A stretch of DNA of 64,000 nt, taken from assembly GCA_016169945.1 (NCBI GenBank), contig JADLSH010000263.1, forward strand, positions 91,499 to 155,498, read 5' to 3'. A model generated the notes under the pieces. The model saw only the letters and a list, made by a program, of their open reading frames with translations. It was not told the origin of the DNA and searched no databases. Below are positions 1 through 7,944 of the stretch, piece after piece. The stretch comes from Trachythela sp. YZ-2020 (taxonomy: Eukaryota > Cnidaria > Anthozoa > Malacalcyonacea > Clavulariidae). The position numbers were made by a program, and so were the translations under genes. The first letter of the stretch is position 1, and each line of letters starts with the position of its first letter.

Positions 1-728
1 AGATCGGACTCACGCCGGACACCGAAATAGACATTGACCGGACAAGGCATTCGGCTCCGGGTCGCTTCGCGCGCTATCGCCAGGATCGGCGCAAGCCCGC
101 TGCCACCTGCGGCCGCGATGATCGCTGTTGGGGGCGATTTGCGCAGATAGGCCTGACCGTAGGGACCTTCGATGCCGACCGGGTCGCCGATCGACAGTTG
201 TCGAGTGACATGGGCGCTGACCCTGCCGTCCGGTATCTCCCGAATGAAGAACTCGAGGTGATCTTGTCCGGTCAGGTTGGCCATGGAGTAACTGCGCGGC
301 GGTAGGCTCCCGAAACGCAGTCGGACGAACTGTCCGGCTTTGAACTGCAGCGGGGGGCCGTCCGGCGCCAGCACCAGGTGGACGATATCGTCAGTCAACC
401 GGTCACGCCGTTCGACCCGCGCTTTCAGCCGCCGCGGTGCCGGCGCCGCGAGATCCAGCTTGCCGTCGTAGTCGAGCTCCACGTCGGTCTTCGGCCGGGC
501 TCGACAGGGCAGTATCCAGCCGTCCGATCTTTCGTGCTCGCTCAAGGCCTCGGGCAGGTAGTTGTCGAGCTCGACGCGGCCCTTGAGCAAGCGGCATTTA
601 CAGCTGCCGCACTCACCGCTGCAGCATTGATGGGGCACCGGCACGCCGCTGCGTATGGCTGCGTCGAGGATCGTGCCGCGGCGAAATTGGAGCGGTGTTG
701 GCCAGTCGCGGATATGGACTACAGGCAT
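1..728 (-). CDS. 2Fe-2S ferredoxin / FAD / NAD(P)H oxidoreductase (partial, C-terminus off the window)
   Basis: This is an electron-transfer reductase that would pass electrons between NAD(P)H, flavin and a plant-type 2Fe-2S cluster. The start at 728 gives an N-terminal ferredoxin domain with cluster cysteines at about residues 35, 40, 43 and 75 (C-x4-C-x2-C plus a distal C). An FAD-binding RSYS motif lies at about 145-148 and a nucleotide-binding GGSGLAP at about 208-214. About 242 codons are present; the rest of the NAD-binding domain lies outside the window. The gene begins 5 bases after the stop of the b561/EB_dh gene, so the two are almost certainly co-transcribed and may work together. 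The order Fd-FAD-NAD matches phenol hydroxylase P5 and CDP-6-deoxyglucoseen reductase-like enzymes. The true substrate cannot be read from sequence. Confidence 0.88.
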   Translation of the reverse strand, partial: MPVVHIRDWPTPLQFRRGTILDAAIRSGVPVPHQCCSGECGSCKCRLLKGRVELDNYLPEALSEHERSDGWILPCRARPKTDVELDYDGKLDLAAPAPRRLKARVERRDRLTDDIVHLVLAPDGPPLQFKAGQFVRLRFGSLPPRSYSMANLTGQDHLEFFIREIPDGRVSAHVTRQLSIGDPVGIEGPYGQAYLRKSPPTAIIAAAGGSGLAPILAIAREATRSRMPCPVNVYFGVRRESD

Positions 729-733
729 TGACG

Positions 734-2389
734 TTACTCCAGGACCAGTTCGACGGGATGAAGATGTTGCGTATGGCGGGTCTGGGCATGGTCGAAAACC
801 GCCACCCAGAGGTAGACCGGCCGGTCCTTGGCCAGCGCCACATCGTATTGCGAGCCGGTGTCGAGCTTGCGCCGCACCTCCATGCGCCACATGCCGTCGT
901 GCCAGCGCGCCACTGCCTGGACATCGCCGCGATCGCCTTGAAACGGCCCGTCGATCAGGACCGACGGCATGATGGTGCCGACCGGATAGCTGTCCAAGGC
1001 TTCGCTGTAGGGCACGGTCTCCGCCATCGGGAGCCAGAGGGCAACCTCGTCTCCGGCATCGGGGGCCGGATCCACGTTGGCGAAGCGATCCAGGTATGAC
1101 GGATCCTTGGGCAGCCGCAACGGCCGCACGACGCCTTCCTCGAACGATTCCCAGTTCATCTTGAACCCGCCCGTGGACTTGGGGTCTTGGGTATAGCCGC
1201 CGGTATAGCGGCGCTTCTTTGGATTTGGCTCGAGCGGCGGGCCGAAGTAGTTGTCGTCGATCTGATTCATCGCCGTGGAACCGGAGCGCACGGATTTCCA
1301 GTGCCAGACATCGACGATCGAGCCGTCGGTCGTGTAGTGGAGCCCGCGCCCGCCGGACGGACCGGGCTTGCCGGCCAAAGGACGATTGCCAAGATGGGTC
1401 GAGCCGGCCCCGGCCAGTTCCGAGCTATAGGCGAGCATGACCCCGAACTTGTCCTCGTAGTAGTCGTCTTCGTCCTGGATGCCGAACTCGTTCTGCATGA
1501 CCGTCCAACCCTGCGCGGTCTTCACGAGCGGCAGATGCTTATGGCTGCGGGTGCTGTCCGGCCATTCGAACAGCGCGTAGAGATCGCTGCCGTCGTGCGC
1601 CGCGCTGACCCTGACCGGGGTCTCGCCGCCCGGGAAATTTGCACCGCGCGCCGTGTCGACCTCGACCTGGCCGCTATGCTGCCATGCCGGGTCGTCCGGA
1701 ATTCCGTCGAGCACCGGCGGGGTCTCGATTCGAATGACCTCGAGGCGCTGTGTAGCGCCCCATTCCAGGCTGTAGAAGGCTGCCGCCGTACCGGTTGCGG
1801 CCATGAGGGCAGTCGCTGCGGCTGCGCCATAGGCCCGGCGCGGCGTCAGGATCTTCAGCAGCTGGCTCAGTCCGCCCTGCAGAACCTGGGCGAGGACATG
1901 GATCAAGGCATAGGCGATGATCGTCCAGGCCGCTCCCTGGTGAACCGTTGCCACCGTTGCGTAGGGCAGGAGGCCCGGTGCCAGATAGAGCAGGATACCG
2001 GTCGAACCGGCGACGAAGATGCACCCGAAAGCGATCCAGTAGAGGGCGACATTGATTGCCTGCCAGCGCTGTTGCCAATCCCCGTGCAAAAAGCCGTGGC
2101 GCCTGGTCTGGCTCAGGGCCACGCGCTGGGTCAAACGGGACCGCAGGAGAAACAGGACATAGCCGGCGGAAATGCTCAGGAGGGCAAGCGCCGCCCAAAC
2201 ATGCCAGCTGATTACCCCGCCCTGGGGCAACAGCCCTGAGATGGCCTGTGCCCAGCCGGCCTGCTCCTCATCGGCGGCAATGCGTAGGCCGGTCGCCAGG
2301 CTGACCAGGAGAGTCAGGACCAGGGACCAATGCAGCAGGAAGGTTGGCGCATCGATCTTCGGTCGGATCTTGGGTTGTTCTTGTGTCAC
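734..2389 (-). CDS. Cytochrome b561-type membrane domain fused to an ethylbenzene-dehydrogenase-like haem-binding domain
   Basis: This is a membrane haem protein of about 551 residues. The N-terminal third has four or five hydrophobic segments with histidines placed as in diheme cytochrome b561/FdnI-type subunits (LHW, WHVW, VHQG, IHVLAQ). After the last membrane segment (about 190-215) comes a polar domain of about 330 residues that I recognise as the EB_dh family, the b-haem subunit fold of ethylbenzene and dimethylsulfide dehydrogenases. I chose the GTG at 2389 because GAGGAGG sits 8 bases upstream; an open frame runs further up to 2524 but begins with a low-complexity proline stretch. The downstream reductase gene follows after 5 bases. 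The inferred role is electron exchange between the quinone pool or periplasm and the cytoplasmic iron-sulfur flavoprotein. The partner enzyme is not in the window. Confidence 0.82.
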   Translation of the reverse strand: MTQEQPKIRPKIDAPTFLLHWSLVLTLLVSLATGLRIAADEEQAGWAQAISGLLPQGGVISWHVWAALALLSISAGYVLFLLRSRLTQRVALSQTRRHGFLHGDWQQRWQAINVALYWIAFGCIFVAGSTGILLYLAPGLLPYATVATVHQGAAWTIIAYALIHVLAQVLQGGLSQLLKILTPRRAYGAAAATALMAATGTAAAFYSLEWGATQRLEVIRIETPPVLDGIPDDPAWQHSGQVEVDTARGANFPGGETPVRVSAAHDGSDLYALFEWPDSTRSHKHLPLVKTAQGWTVMQNEFGIQDEDDYYEDKFGVMLAYSSELAGAGSTHLGNRPLAGKPGPSGGRGLHYTTDGSIVDVWHWKSVRSGSTAMNQIDDNYFGPPLEPNPKKRRYTGGYTQDPKSTGGFKMNWESFEEGVVRPLRLPKDPSYLDRFANVDPAPDAGDEVALWLPMAETVPYSEALDSYPVGTIMPSVLIDGPFQGDRGDVQAVARWHDGMWRMEVRRKLDTGSQYDVALAKDRPVYLWVAVFDHAQTRHTQHLHPVELVLE

Positions 2390-2887
2390 GGATTTTGCCT
2401 CCTCGTGAATTTGGCCTTCAACGTGAACGCCGATTCCCGCGAACTGCGACACGGATCGGCGTCTTGAACGTGGGACCGCAATAAAGGATGGCGCGGGAGC
2501 TGGGGGAGGGGACAAAGGGTCCAAGATTAGGGTCTTGGGAGGTTTGTTCGGTGCAAATGCGAGAGTTGCCCGATGGGTCGGATGAGCCCTGTTCGGGTTT
2601 GGCCCCGATACTGCCTCAACGAGGCCACGAAAATGGCGTTACCAAAAAAGCTGCCGATGGGATTTAGTCGCCGGCGCGGATCTGTCGCGGGTCACCGCTG
2701 GTGCCGAGAGGTTGTGATACGGGCCCGGCGGCCGGCCGAGCCACACCTATTGCGCGAGAAATTTGGCATGAGAGTTAGACGTTTTGGTCGTGGCTGGAAT
2801 TTCAACGCGGGCAATCGAAGACGTCCGCTACCATCCGGCGCTCATCATGCCCGGCAAGACCCAGAATCGATTTGGAGGAACAAAGAT
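2390..2887. other. Intergenic region upstream of two divergent genes
   Basis: About 500 bases separate the b561/EB_dh start from the start of the first regulator. An open frame on the plus strand from 2573 runs into the regulator, but it is arginine- and glycine-rich and looks like a non-coding extension. From about 2690 onward the DNA aligns, with many differences, to the region upstream of the second regulator copy (from about 3815). No promoter stands out. Confidence 0.5.
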
Positions 2888-3484
2888 GTGACCCTCGGCA
2901 ACGGCGCGATGCGTGGCTTCATTCTGACAGCAACATTGATCGCCTATTCGAGCACCCTCTATATTCTTTACCTAGGGTTCACCAATTTCCTCGAGTCGTT
3001 CGAATTTCACCGCATCTTCGAGTTCGCGTTTACCCTGGGATTGGGTTGCTTGCTCTGGTGGGTGTTCGAGGCCGGTGCCGAGTCGCGCGATGCCCTGCGC
3101 CGTGAGCGGCAGCGGGTTGCGCGGCTCTCGGGCGAGCTTGGTCGGCATGTCGAGCAGAACTTTCATTCTTGGCAGTTCACCGCGGCCGAGCAGGAGGTTG
3201 CGTGGCTCTTGCTCAAGGGATTTTCTTTTGCTGAGATTGCCGGCCTGCGCGATGTCAAGGAAAACACCCTGCGCCAACAGGCGACCAGCATCTATGCCAA
3301 GGCCGAGGTGAGCGGGCGATCCGAGCTGGCGGCCACCTTTCTCGAAGATGTCCTGGTGATCAATTTTGCCGAAAGAGTGGCCGAGGGAGACCGGCGGGCG
3401 GTCGCCCGGGGCCTACAGGTCACGCCGTTTCGAGGGCGCCAAACCGCTCTGCAGGTACGCTCGGATGCCGCGGCGACCGCCTAA
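2888..3484 (+). CDS. Membrane-anchored LuxR/GerE-type HTH regulator, copy 1
   Basis: This is a small transcription factor of 198 residues. Two hydrophobic segments fill roughly residues 8-60. A short linker follows (RRERQRVARLSGEL) and then a helix-turn-helix at about 98-160 of the GerE kind (TAAEQEVAWLLLKGFSFAEI, then a recognition helix before RQQATSIYAKAEV). The GTG at 2888 is preferred because GGAGG lies 9 bases upstream and the second copy at 4009 has exactly the same arrangement. I infer a membrane-tethered DNA-binding protein of the DUF-type LuxR group often seen in alphaproteobacteria. No signal domain or cognate autoinducer synthase is visible. The last 25 residues differ in length from copy 2. 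Function and targets are unknown. Confidence 0.75.
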   Translation: MTLGNGAMRGFILTATLIAYSSTLYILYLGFTNFLESFEFHRIFEFAFTLGLGCLLWWVFEAGAESRDALRRERQRVARLSGELGRHVEQNFHSWQFTAAEQEVAWLLLKGFSFAEIAGLRDVKENTLRQQATSIYAKAEVSGRSELAATFLEDVLVINFAERVAEGDRRAVARGLQVTPFRGRQTALQVRSDAAATA

Positions 3485-3487
3485 ATT

Positions 3488-3775
3488 GGATCGGGGCTCG
3501 CTCGGCAAGAAGGAAAACACGATTGCCGGGATGACACTCGAGTCGTCCGGCGAGTTCCAGCTCGACCCGGTTCGGATTCGGGACCTGTAGCGGGGCTCAG
3601 GGGTTTCGAATCACCCCACCGACAGCGATCGGGCTGTACCCGAGTAAACGCTCGATCTGTTGCCTTGAGATGTCGGTCGGTTCACCTTCTTGGGTGGGTG
3701 GCACGGTAGGGGCGAGATTTTCCTGGCAGCTTGGGCCGGACGGCTTTTCGATCATCCGGGGCGCAGCCGACCAAG
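3488..3775 (-). pseudogene. Decayed copy of the dprA 3' end
   Basis: This stretch aligns collinearly with the last 290 bases of the intact dprA gene (about 6135-6420), on the same strand. The reduced reading still spells ISRQQIERLLGYSPIAV against IPRQQIERLLGSSPVAV in DprA, the winged-helix-like C-terminal domain. The frame is closed soon after by a stop and differences accumulate across the rest, so it cannot make the domain. No trace of the Rossmann core is present. It sits between the two regulator copies. This is seen directly in the sequence; how the fragment arrived is not. Confidence 0.75.
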
Positions 3776-4008
3776 TCTGTCCTCTTTGCTCCGCCTCGCC
3801 GCCGGTGAGATTTGGTCGCTGTTGTCGAGAGGTGACGATTGCGACACCGGAACCGACCGAAGCAGATCTGTTGCCTATGGGGCCTGGTATGCTAGTCAAC
3901 TGGCTTAGTCGAAACTGGTTCCGCAACTGGGATGGGTGGAGACGCCTGGTACGGTCGAGTGCTCATGGCTCCGGGCGAGACCCCGAATCGATGTGGAGGA
4001 TAAGCGCT

Positions 4009-4530
4009 TTGGCCCTCAGCACCGGCGCACTGCGTGGCTTAGTCCTTGCGGCGACCATCGTCGTCTTCTCGAGCGATATCTATGAAGAATTCACCAATCT
4101 TCCCGGCGAGTTCGAGTCTCATCACATCATCGAGTTTGCGATGATGCTGGGATTGGGCTGGTTGCTCTGGTTGGAAATCGAGGCCGGCGTGGCGCTGAGT
4201 AAAGCCCTGCGCCGTGAGCGGGAGCAGGTCGCGCGGCTCTCGGGCAAGCTCGACCAGTATGTCGAGCAGTGCTTTCGGTCCTGGCAATTGACCACGGCCG
4301 AGCAGGAGATCGCCTGGCTTCTGCTCAAGGGCTTTTCCTTTGCTGAGATGGCCGGCCTGCGCGATGTCAAGGAGAAGACCCTGCGTCAGCAGGCGACCAG
4401 CATCTATGCCAAGGCCGGGGTGAGCGGACGGTCCGAGCTGGCGGCCACCTTCTTGGAAGACGTCATGGCAACCAATTTTGCCGAAAGAACGGCCGAAGGG
4501 GACCAACCTGCCGCTGCCCAGGACCCATAG
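4009..4530 (+). CDS. Membrane-anchored LuxR/GerE-type HTH regulator, copy 2
   Basis: This is a paralogue of the gene at 2888-3484, 173 residues from a TTG start that has GGAGG 9 bases upstream, exactly as in copy 1. An in-frame ATG at 3991 is the alternative start. Two hydrophobic segments (about 8-30 and 41-58) precede the GerE-type HTH. The HTH is almost identical to copy 1 (LLKGFSFAEMAGLRDVKEKT, then TLRQQATSIYAKA), while the membrane part has diverged strongly. The similarity continues more than 100 bases upstream of both starts, so this is an old tandem duplication rather than two independent genes. Conserved DNA-binding helices with different membrane parts suggest shared targets and different input, which is an inference. 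Confidence 0.75.
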   Translation: MALSTGALRGLVLAATIVVFSSDIYEEFTNLPGEFESHHIIEFAMMLGLGWLLWLEIEAGVALSKALRREREQVARLSGKLDQYVEQCFRSWQLTTAEQEIAWLLLKGFSFAEMAGLRDVKEKTLRQQATSIYAKAGVSGRSELAATFLEDVMATNFAERTAEGDQPAAAQDP

Positions 4531-4643
4531 GCCACACGGTCCCGAAGGCAGCAAGTTTTCAAGCCCGTGATCGGAACTAAATACCGAGAAGATCGCGCTC
4601 TCAATATCGGGGTTTGGCTCGGCAACTACTGGAACTTGAGCAG

Positions 4644-5720
4644 CTATCCGGTCGCAACCGACCTATCCTTTGAGCCGAGGTCGCCAAACGCCTGGCAGAG
4701 GCGATCCACCATCCCGGTCTCGCCCCGGCGCAGCCATTTTCGCGGGTCATAGAGCTTCTTCAGCGGTTGTCCGGACTCCGGATGAATCTGGTGTTGGAAG
4801 GCGGCCTCGTGTTCCGCCACGTAGGCACCGACCGCCTGGGCAAAGGCGAACTGTGTGTCGGTATCGATGTTCATCTTGAAGACGCCATAGCGAATCGCCT
4901 CGGAGATGGCTGCCGTCTCCGAGCCGGAGCCGCCGTGAAAGACCAGGTCGAGCGGGGTCTCGCCGGGCAGGTCATGCGTGTTTCGGACCAGCTCCTGGGA
5001 GTCTTTCAAGATTTTGGGCCGCAGCTGGACGTTTCCCGGCTTGTAGACCCCATGCACGTTGCCGAACGACGCGGCGAGGGAGAAATGACCGATCGGGTTG
5101 AGGCGGTCGTAGGCAGCCAGGACGTCTTCCGGCTGGGTATAGAGCTTGGCATTGTCGGCCACGTCGTGCTCGGACCCGACACCGTCTTCTTCCCCGCCGG
5201 TGACGCCGAGCTCGATCTCGAGGCTCATCTCGAGCGGGACCAGACGGTCCAGAATCCGTTCGCATTCGCTCAAGTTGTCGCCGAGGTCTTCCTCCGACAG
5301 GTCGAGCATGTGGGAGCTGAACAGCGGCGGCCGGCCTTGCCGGCGCTCTTCGGCGCTGCGCGCGATCAGGGCTTCGACCCAGCCGACCAGCTTTCGGTTG
5401 GCATGATCCGTGTGGAGCACGACACAGATACCGTAGTGCTCGGCCAGGAGGGCGACATGCCGGGACGCGGAAACGGCGCCAAGGACCATCGCGTTCTGCT
5501 TGTCGGCCAGGCTCTGGCCGGCGACAAAGGCCGCCCCGCCGTTGGAAAGTTGGATAATCACATCCGAGCGATTCTGTGCCGCGGCCTCCAGCACCGCGTT
5601 GATCGAATGAGTGCCCACGACATTGACCGCGGGCAGGGCGAATCCCTGTTCCTTGCAGTGACCGACGAGCGCTCTGTAGGCCTCGCCGTAAACCACCCCG
5701 GGCGGAAGCCTAAGCGCCAT
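4644..5720 (-). CDS. fba: Fructose-bisphosphate aldolase, class II
   Basis: The enzyme cleaves fructose 1,6-bisphosphate to glyceraldehyde 3-phosphate and dihydroxyacetone phosphate in glycolysis, and runs in reverse in gluconeogenesis. At 358 residues it has the length of the class IIA (E. coli FbaA-like) group. Visible motifs are HTDHANRK with the zinc and catalytic residues, ELGVTGGEEDGV, SFGNVHGVY, and the phosphate-binding VFHGGSGS followed by KMNIDTDTQ. The gene stands alone on the minus strand, with 60 bases to the small ComB-like frame upstream. No terminator or operator is obvious. Identification of the family is secure. Confidence 0.96.
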   Translation of the reverse strand: MALRLPPGVVYGEAYRALVGHCKEQGFALPAVNVVGTHSINAVLEAAAQNRSDVIIQLSNGGAAFVAGQSLADKQNAMVLGAVSASRHVALLAEHYGICVVLHTDHANRKLVGWVEALIARSAEERRQGRPPLFSSHMLDLSEEDLGDNLSECERILDRLVPLEMSLEIELGVTGGEEDGVGSEHDVADNAKLYTQPEDVLAAYDRLNPIGHFSLAASFGNVHGVYKPGNVQLRPKILKDSQELVRNTHDLPGETPLDLVFHGGSGSETAAISEAIRYGVFKMNIDTDTQFAFAQAVGAYVAEHEAAFQHQIHPESGQPLKKLYDPRKWLRRGETGMVDRLCQAFGDLGSKDRSVATG

Positions 5721-5780
5721 GTCTGCTGTCCATTGCGTTGAAATTCCTCTGATGATCCCTCGATTCGAGCCGCAGGATAG

Positions 5781-6092
5781 TCAAACCGGCGGTGCGGGGG
5801 AACTCCGTTCGGCGGTCGCAACGAAGAGGCCGTCTTCGACCTCTACCCTAATCGCGAATGGCACCGAATTCAGGTTCAAACAACACGCGGCGTCTTCCGC
5901 GCTGAGGGAGGTCGAATCCGTCTCCATGACGATCTTGGTTGCTCCGTTGGCCAGGGCAACGGCGGCTGTCGTGAAGGCACGGAAGACATCGATGACGACG
6001 ACGATCCCGGTCGCCTCGCAAGCGGCGCTTGCGAAAGAACCGATCGTGATCGTATCGGGCTGCAAGGTCGAAGACGGCACATCTGAAGGCAT
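5781..6092 (-). CDS. Short ComB-like protein (2-phosphosulfolactate phosphatase N-terminal fragment)
   Basis: A frame of 103 codons starting at 6092 after AGGGG. Residues about 27-55 (IVVVIDVFRAFTTAAVALAN) match the core of the ComB family of 2-phosphosulfolactate phosphatases, in which the DVFRA-type motif carries the active-site aspartate. A complete ComB has about 240 residues, and the next conserved segments are missing here. The remaining 48 residues are not recognised. It could be a truncated gene still read as a short protein, or a remnant. It is directed the same way as dprA and lies 38 bases beyond the dprA stop. Confidence 0.5.
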   Translation of the reverse strand: MPSDVPSSTLQPDTITIGSFASAACEATGIVVVIDVFRAFTTAAVALANGATKIVMETDSTSLSAEDAACCLNLNSVPFAIRVEVEDGLFVATAERSSPAPPV

Positions 6093-6130
6093 CTCGAACC
6101 CCTAACCAATTTCACGCGCGCGGGTGTCGC

Positions 6131-7273
6131 TCATAGCGGATCGGGGCCGGGACGCAGGGAGACCCGATTGCCTGGGTGGCGCACCAGCCGCCCCGCCAGT
6201 TCGAGCTCGATCAGGATAAGGTTCAGATACTGCGGCGAAACCCCGGATTGCCGGATCAGCTCATCGACCGCGACCGGGCTGCTGCCGAGCAACCGTTCGA
6301 TCTGCTGTCTTGGAATTTCCGCGGAATCGGGTTCTTGGACAGGCGGTGCGGCGGGCGCGGAGACGTCCGGACTGGCGGCGCTGGGCAGTTTCCTGATCAT
6401 CGGGGTGAGGGCGGAAATGACATCCTCCGCGGACTCGACGAGCGTGACACCTTCCTTGAGCAGGCCGTTGCAGCCGCGCGCGCGCGGGTCCGACGGTGTG
6501 CCAGGAACCGCCATCACTTCGCGACCCTGCTCCATCGCCATGCGCGCGGTGATCAGCGAGCCGGACCGGGGCGCGGCCTCGACCACGACGACACCCAGGG
6601 ATAGTCCCGAGATCAGGCGGTTGCGGCGGGGGAAATGGCGGGCTTGCGGCTTTGTCCCGCACGGCAGCTCCGAGACGACCAGGCCCTGCCCGGCGATCGC
6701 CTGGAGCAGTTCGCCGTGTTCCGGGGGATAGGCCACATCGACGCCGCCGGCGCAGACCGCCGCGGTGTTGGCGGGCAGGGCGCCCTCATGGGCCGCCCCA
6801 TCAATGCCCCGGGCGAGCCCCGATACTACCAGGTAGCCGGCCCGGCTCAGCGCCGAGGCGAATTTCTTGGCCAGATGAACGCCGTTGGCCGATGCGTTGC
6901 GCGAGCCTACGATGGCGACTGCCGGGCGGGCGGAGGGATCTGCCGGGCCCAGCAGGGTCAGCACCGGGGGGGCGTCCTCGACCGCGCGCAGCAGGGATGG
7001 ATAGCCGGGCTCGCACAGCGCGACCAGCCGAGCCCCGCGCGCTTCGACGGCTTCGGCCTCCCGGTCGGCCTCCGCGCTGGGACAAACTCGGATCTTACGG
7101 CCCCGTCCGCCGCGCCGCGCCAGGTCCTGAAGGTGATCGAGAGCGGCTTCGGCGGTTCCGAAGTGGGCCAGGAGCCGCTGGAATCCGATGGGACCGACAT
7201 TCTCGCTGCGAATCAGGCGGAGCCAGCAGCGGCGTTCATGATCGTTGAGCGGGAGGGTGTGGTCATTCTGCAC
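6131..7273 (-). CDS. dprA: DNA-processing protein DprA
   Basis: DprA binds incoming single-stranded DNA and loads RecA during natural transformation; many non-competent bacteria keep it. The 380-residue product has an N-terminal helical region, the Rossmann-like DprA/Smf core (AIVGSRNASANG, VVSGLARGIDGAAHEGAL, the ARHFPRRNRLISGLS signature, VVEAAPRSGSLITARMA) and a C-terminal winged-helix-like domain (about 310-375). The start is a GTG at 7273 with weak ribosome-binding sequence. It is followed on the same strand by plsY, pyrC-like and pyrB upstream, the usual alphaproteobacterial order. Other competence genes are not in the window. A decayed duplicate of its 3' end lies at 3488-3775. Confidence 0.96.
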   Translation of the reverse strand: MQNDHTLPLNDHERRCWLRLIRSENVGPIGFQRLLAHFGTAEAALDHLQDLARRGGRGRKIRVCPSAEADREAEAVEARGARLVALCEPGYPSLLRAVEDAPPVLTLLGPADPSARPAVAIVGSRNASANGVHLAKKFASALSRAGYLVVSGLARGIDGAAHEGALPANTAAVCAGGVDVAYPPEHGELLQAIAGQGLVVSELPCGTKPQARHFPRRNRLISGLSLGVVVVEAAPRSGSLITARMAMEQGREVMAVPGTPSDPRARGCNGLLKEGVTLVESAEDVISALTPMIRKLPSAASPDVSAPAAPPVQEPDSAEIPRQQIERLLGSSPVAVDELIRQSGVSPQYLNLILIELELAGRLVRHPGNRVSLRPGPDPL

Positions 7274-7304
7274 GCTTAGAGGATGTTGCCTCGGCCCGTC
7301 TCGG

Positions 7305-7925
7305 TCAAGTCTTGCCCAACTTGATGCGTGATTCCTCGCCCTTGATCAGTCGGCGGATATTGCTGTGATGGCGCAGCCAAACGAGAACCGCCAGGATGGC
7401 GCAGAACTCCACCAGCTGCAGGTCACCCTTGATCAGCCAGGCGAAGGGCGGGGCTGCGGCAATCGAAATCAGACCGGCCAGGGATGAGTAGCGAAGCAGC
7501 GCGGCGACCACCAGCCAGGTGGCACAGCAGGCCGCGCCGACCGGGAAAGAGATCGCCAGAAACGCGCCCAGCGTGGTTGCCACGCCCTTGCCGCCCTTGA
7601 ACTTTAGCCAGACCGGGAAGAGATGGCCGATCACGGCGCCCAATCCAGCCGCCAAAGCCGTGTCAGGGCCCCAAATTTGAGCGATCAGGATCGCCGCCAC
7701 GCCCTTGGCCCCGTCCAGAACCAACGTGGCCGCGGCCAGATCCTTGCGCCCGGTCCGCAGCACGTTTGTGGTGCCGATGCTGCCGGAGCCGATCTTGCGC
7801 ACGTCACCCAAGCCGGCCAGCCGGGTCAGAACCAGGCCGAAGGGGATCGAACCCAACAGGTAACCGCCGACGAAAGCGGCGATCAGGAAGGGGGCCGCGA
7901 ACTCCCAGGATATCGGGTCAGGCAT
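7305..7925 (-). CDS. plsY: Acyl-phosphate:glycerol-3-phosphate acyltransferase PlsY
   Basis: This integral membrane enzyme makes lysophosphatidic acid from acyl-phosphate and glycerol 3-phosphate, the first acylation of phospholipid synthesis. About 206 residues from the ATG at 7925, with five or more hydrophobic segments. The three conserved cytoplasmic motifs are present: GSIPFG, KIGSGSIGTTNVLRTG (the glycine-rich motif with its Ser and Arg), and KFKGGKGVATTLG. An upstream in-frame ATG at 7976 would overlap the pyrC-like gene and is less likely; from 7925 the gap to the pyrC-like stop is 19 bases. It is probably co-transcribed with pyrB, the pyrC-like gene and dprA. Confidence 0.95.
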   Translation of the reverse strand: MPDPISWEFAAPFLIAAFVGGYLLGSIPFGLVLTRLAGLGDVRKIGSGSIGTTNVLRTGRKDLAAATLVLDGAKGVAAILIAQIWGPDTALAAGLGAVIGHLFPVWLKFKGGKGVATTLGAFLAISFPVGAACCATWLVVAALLRYSSLAGLISIAAAPPFAWLIKGDLQLVEFCAILAVLVWLRHHSNIRRLIKGEESRIKLGKT

Positions 7926-7944
7926 GGATCTGCGACCTGTTGTT

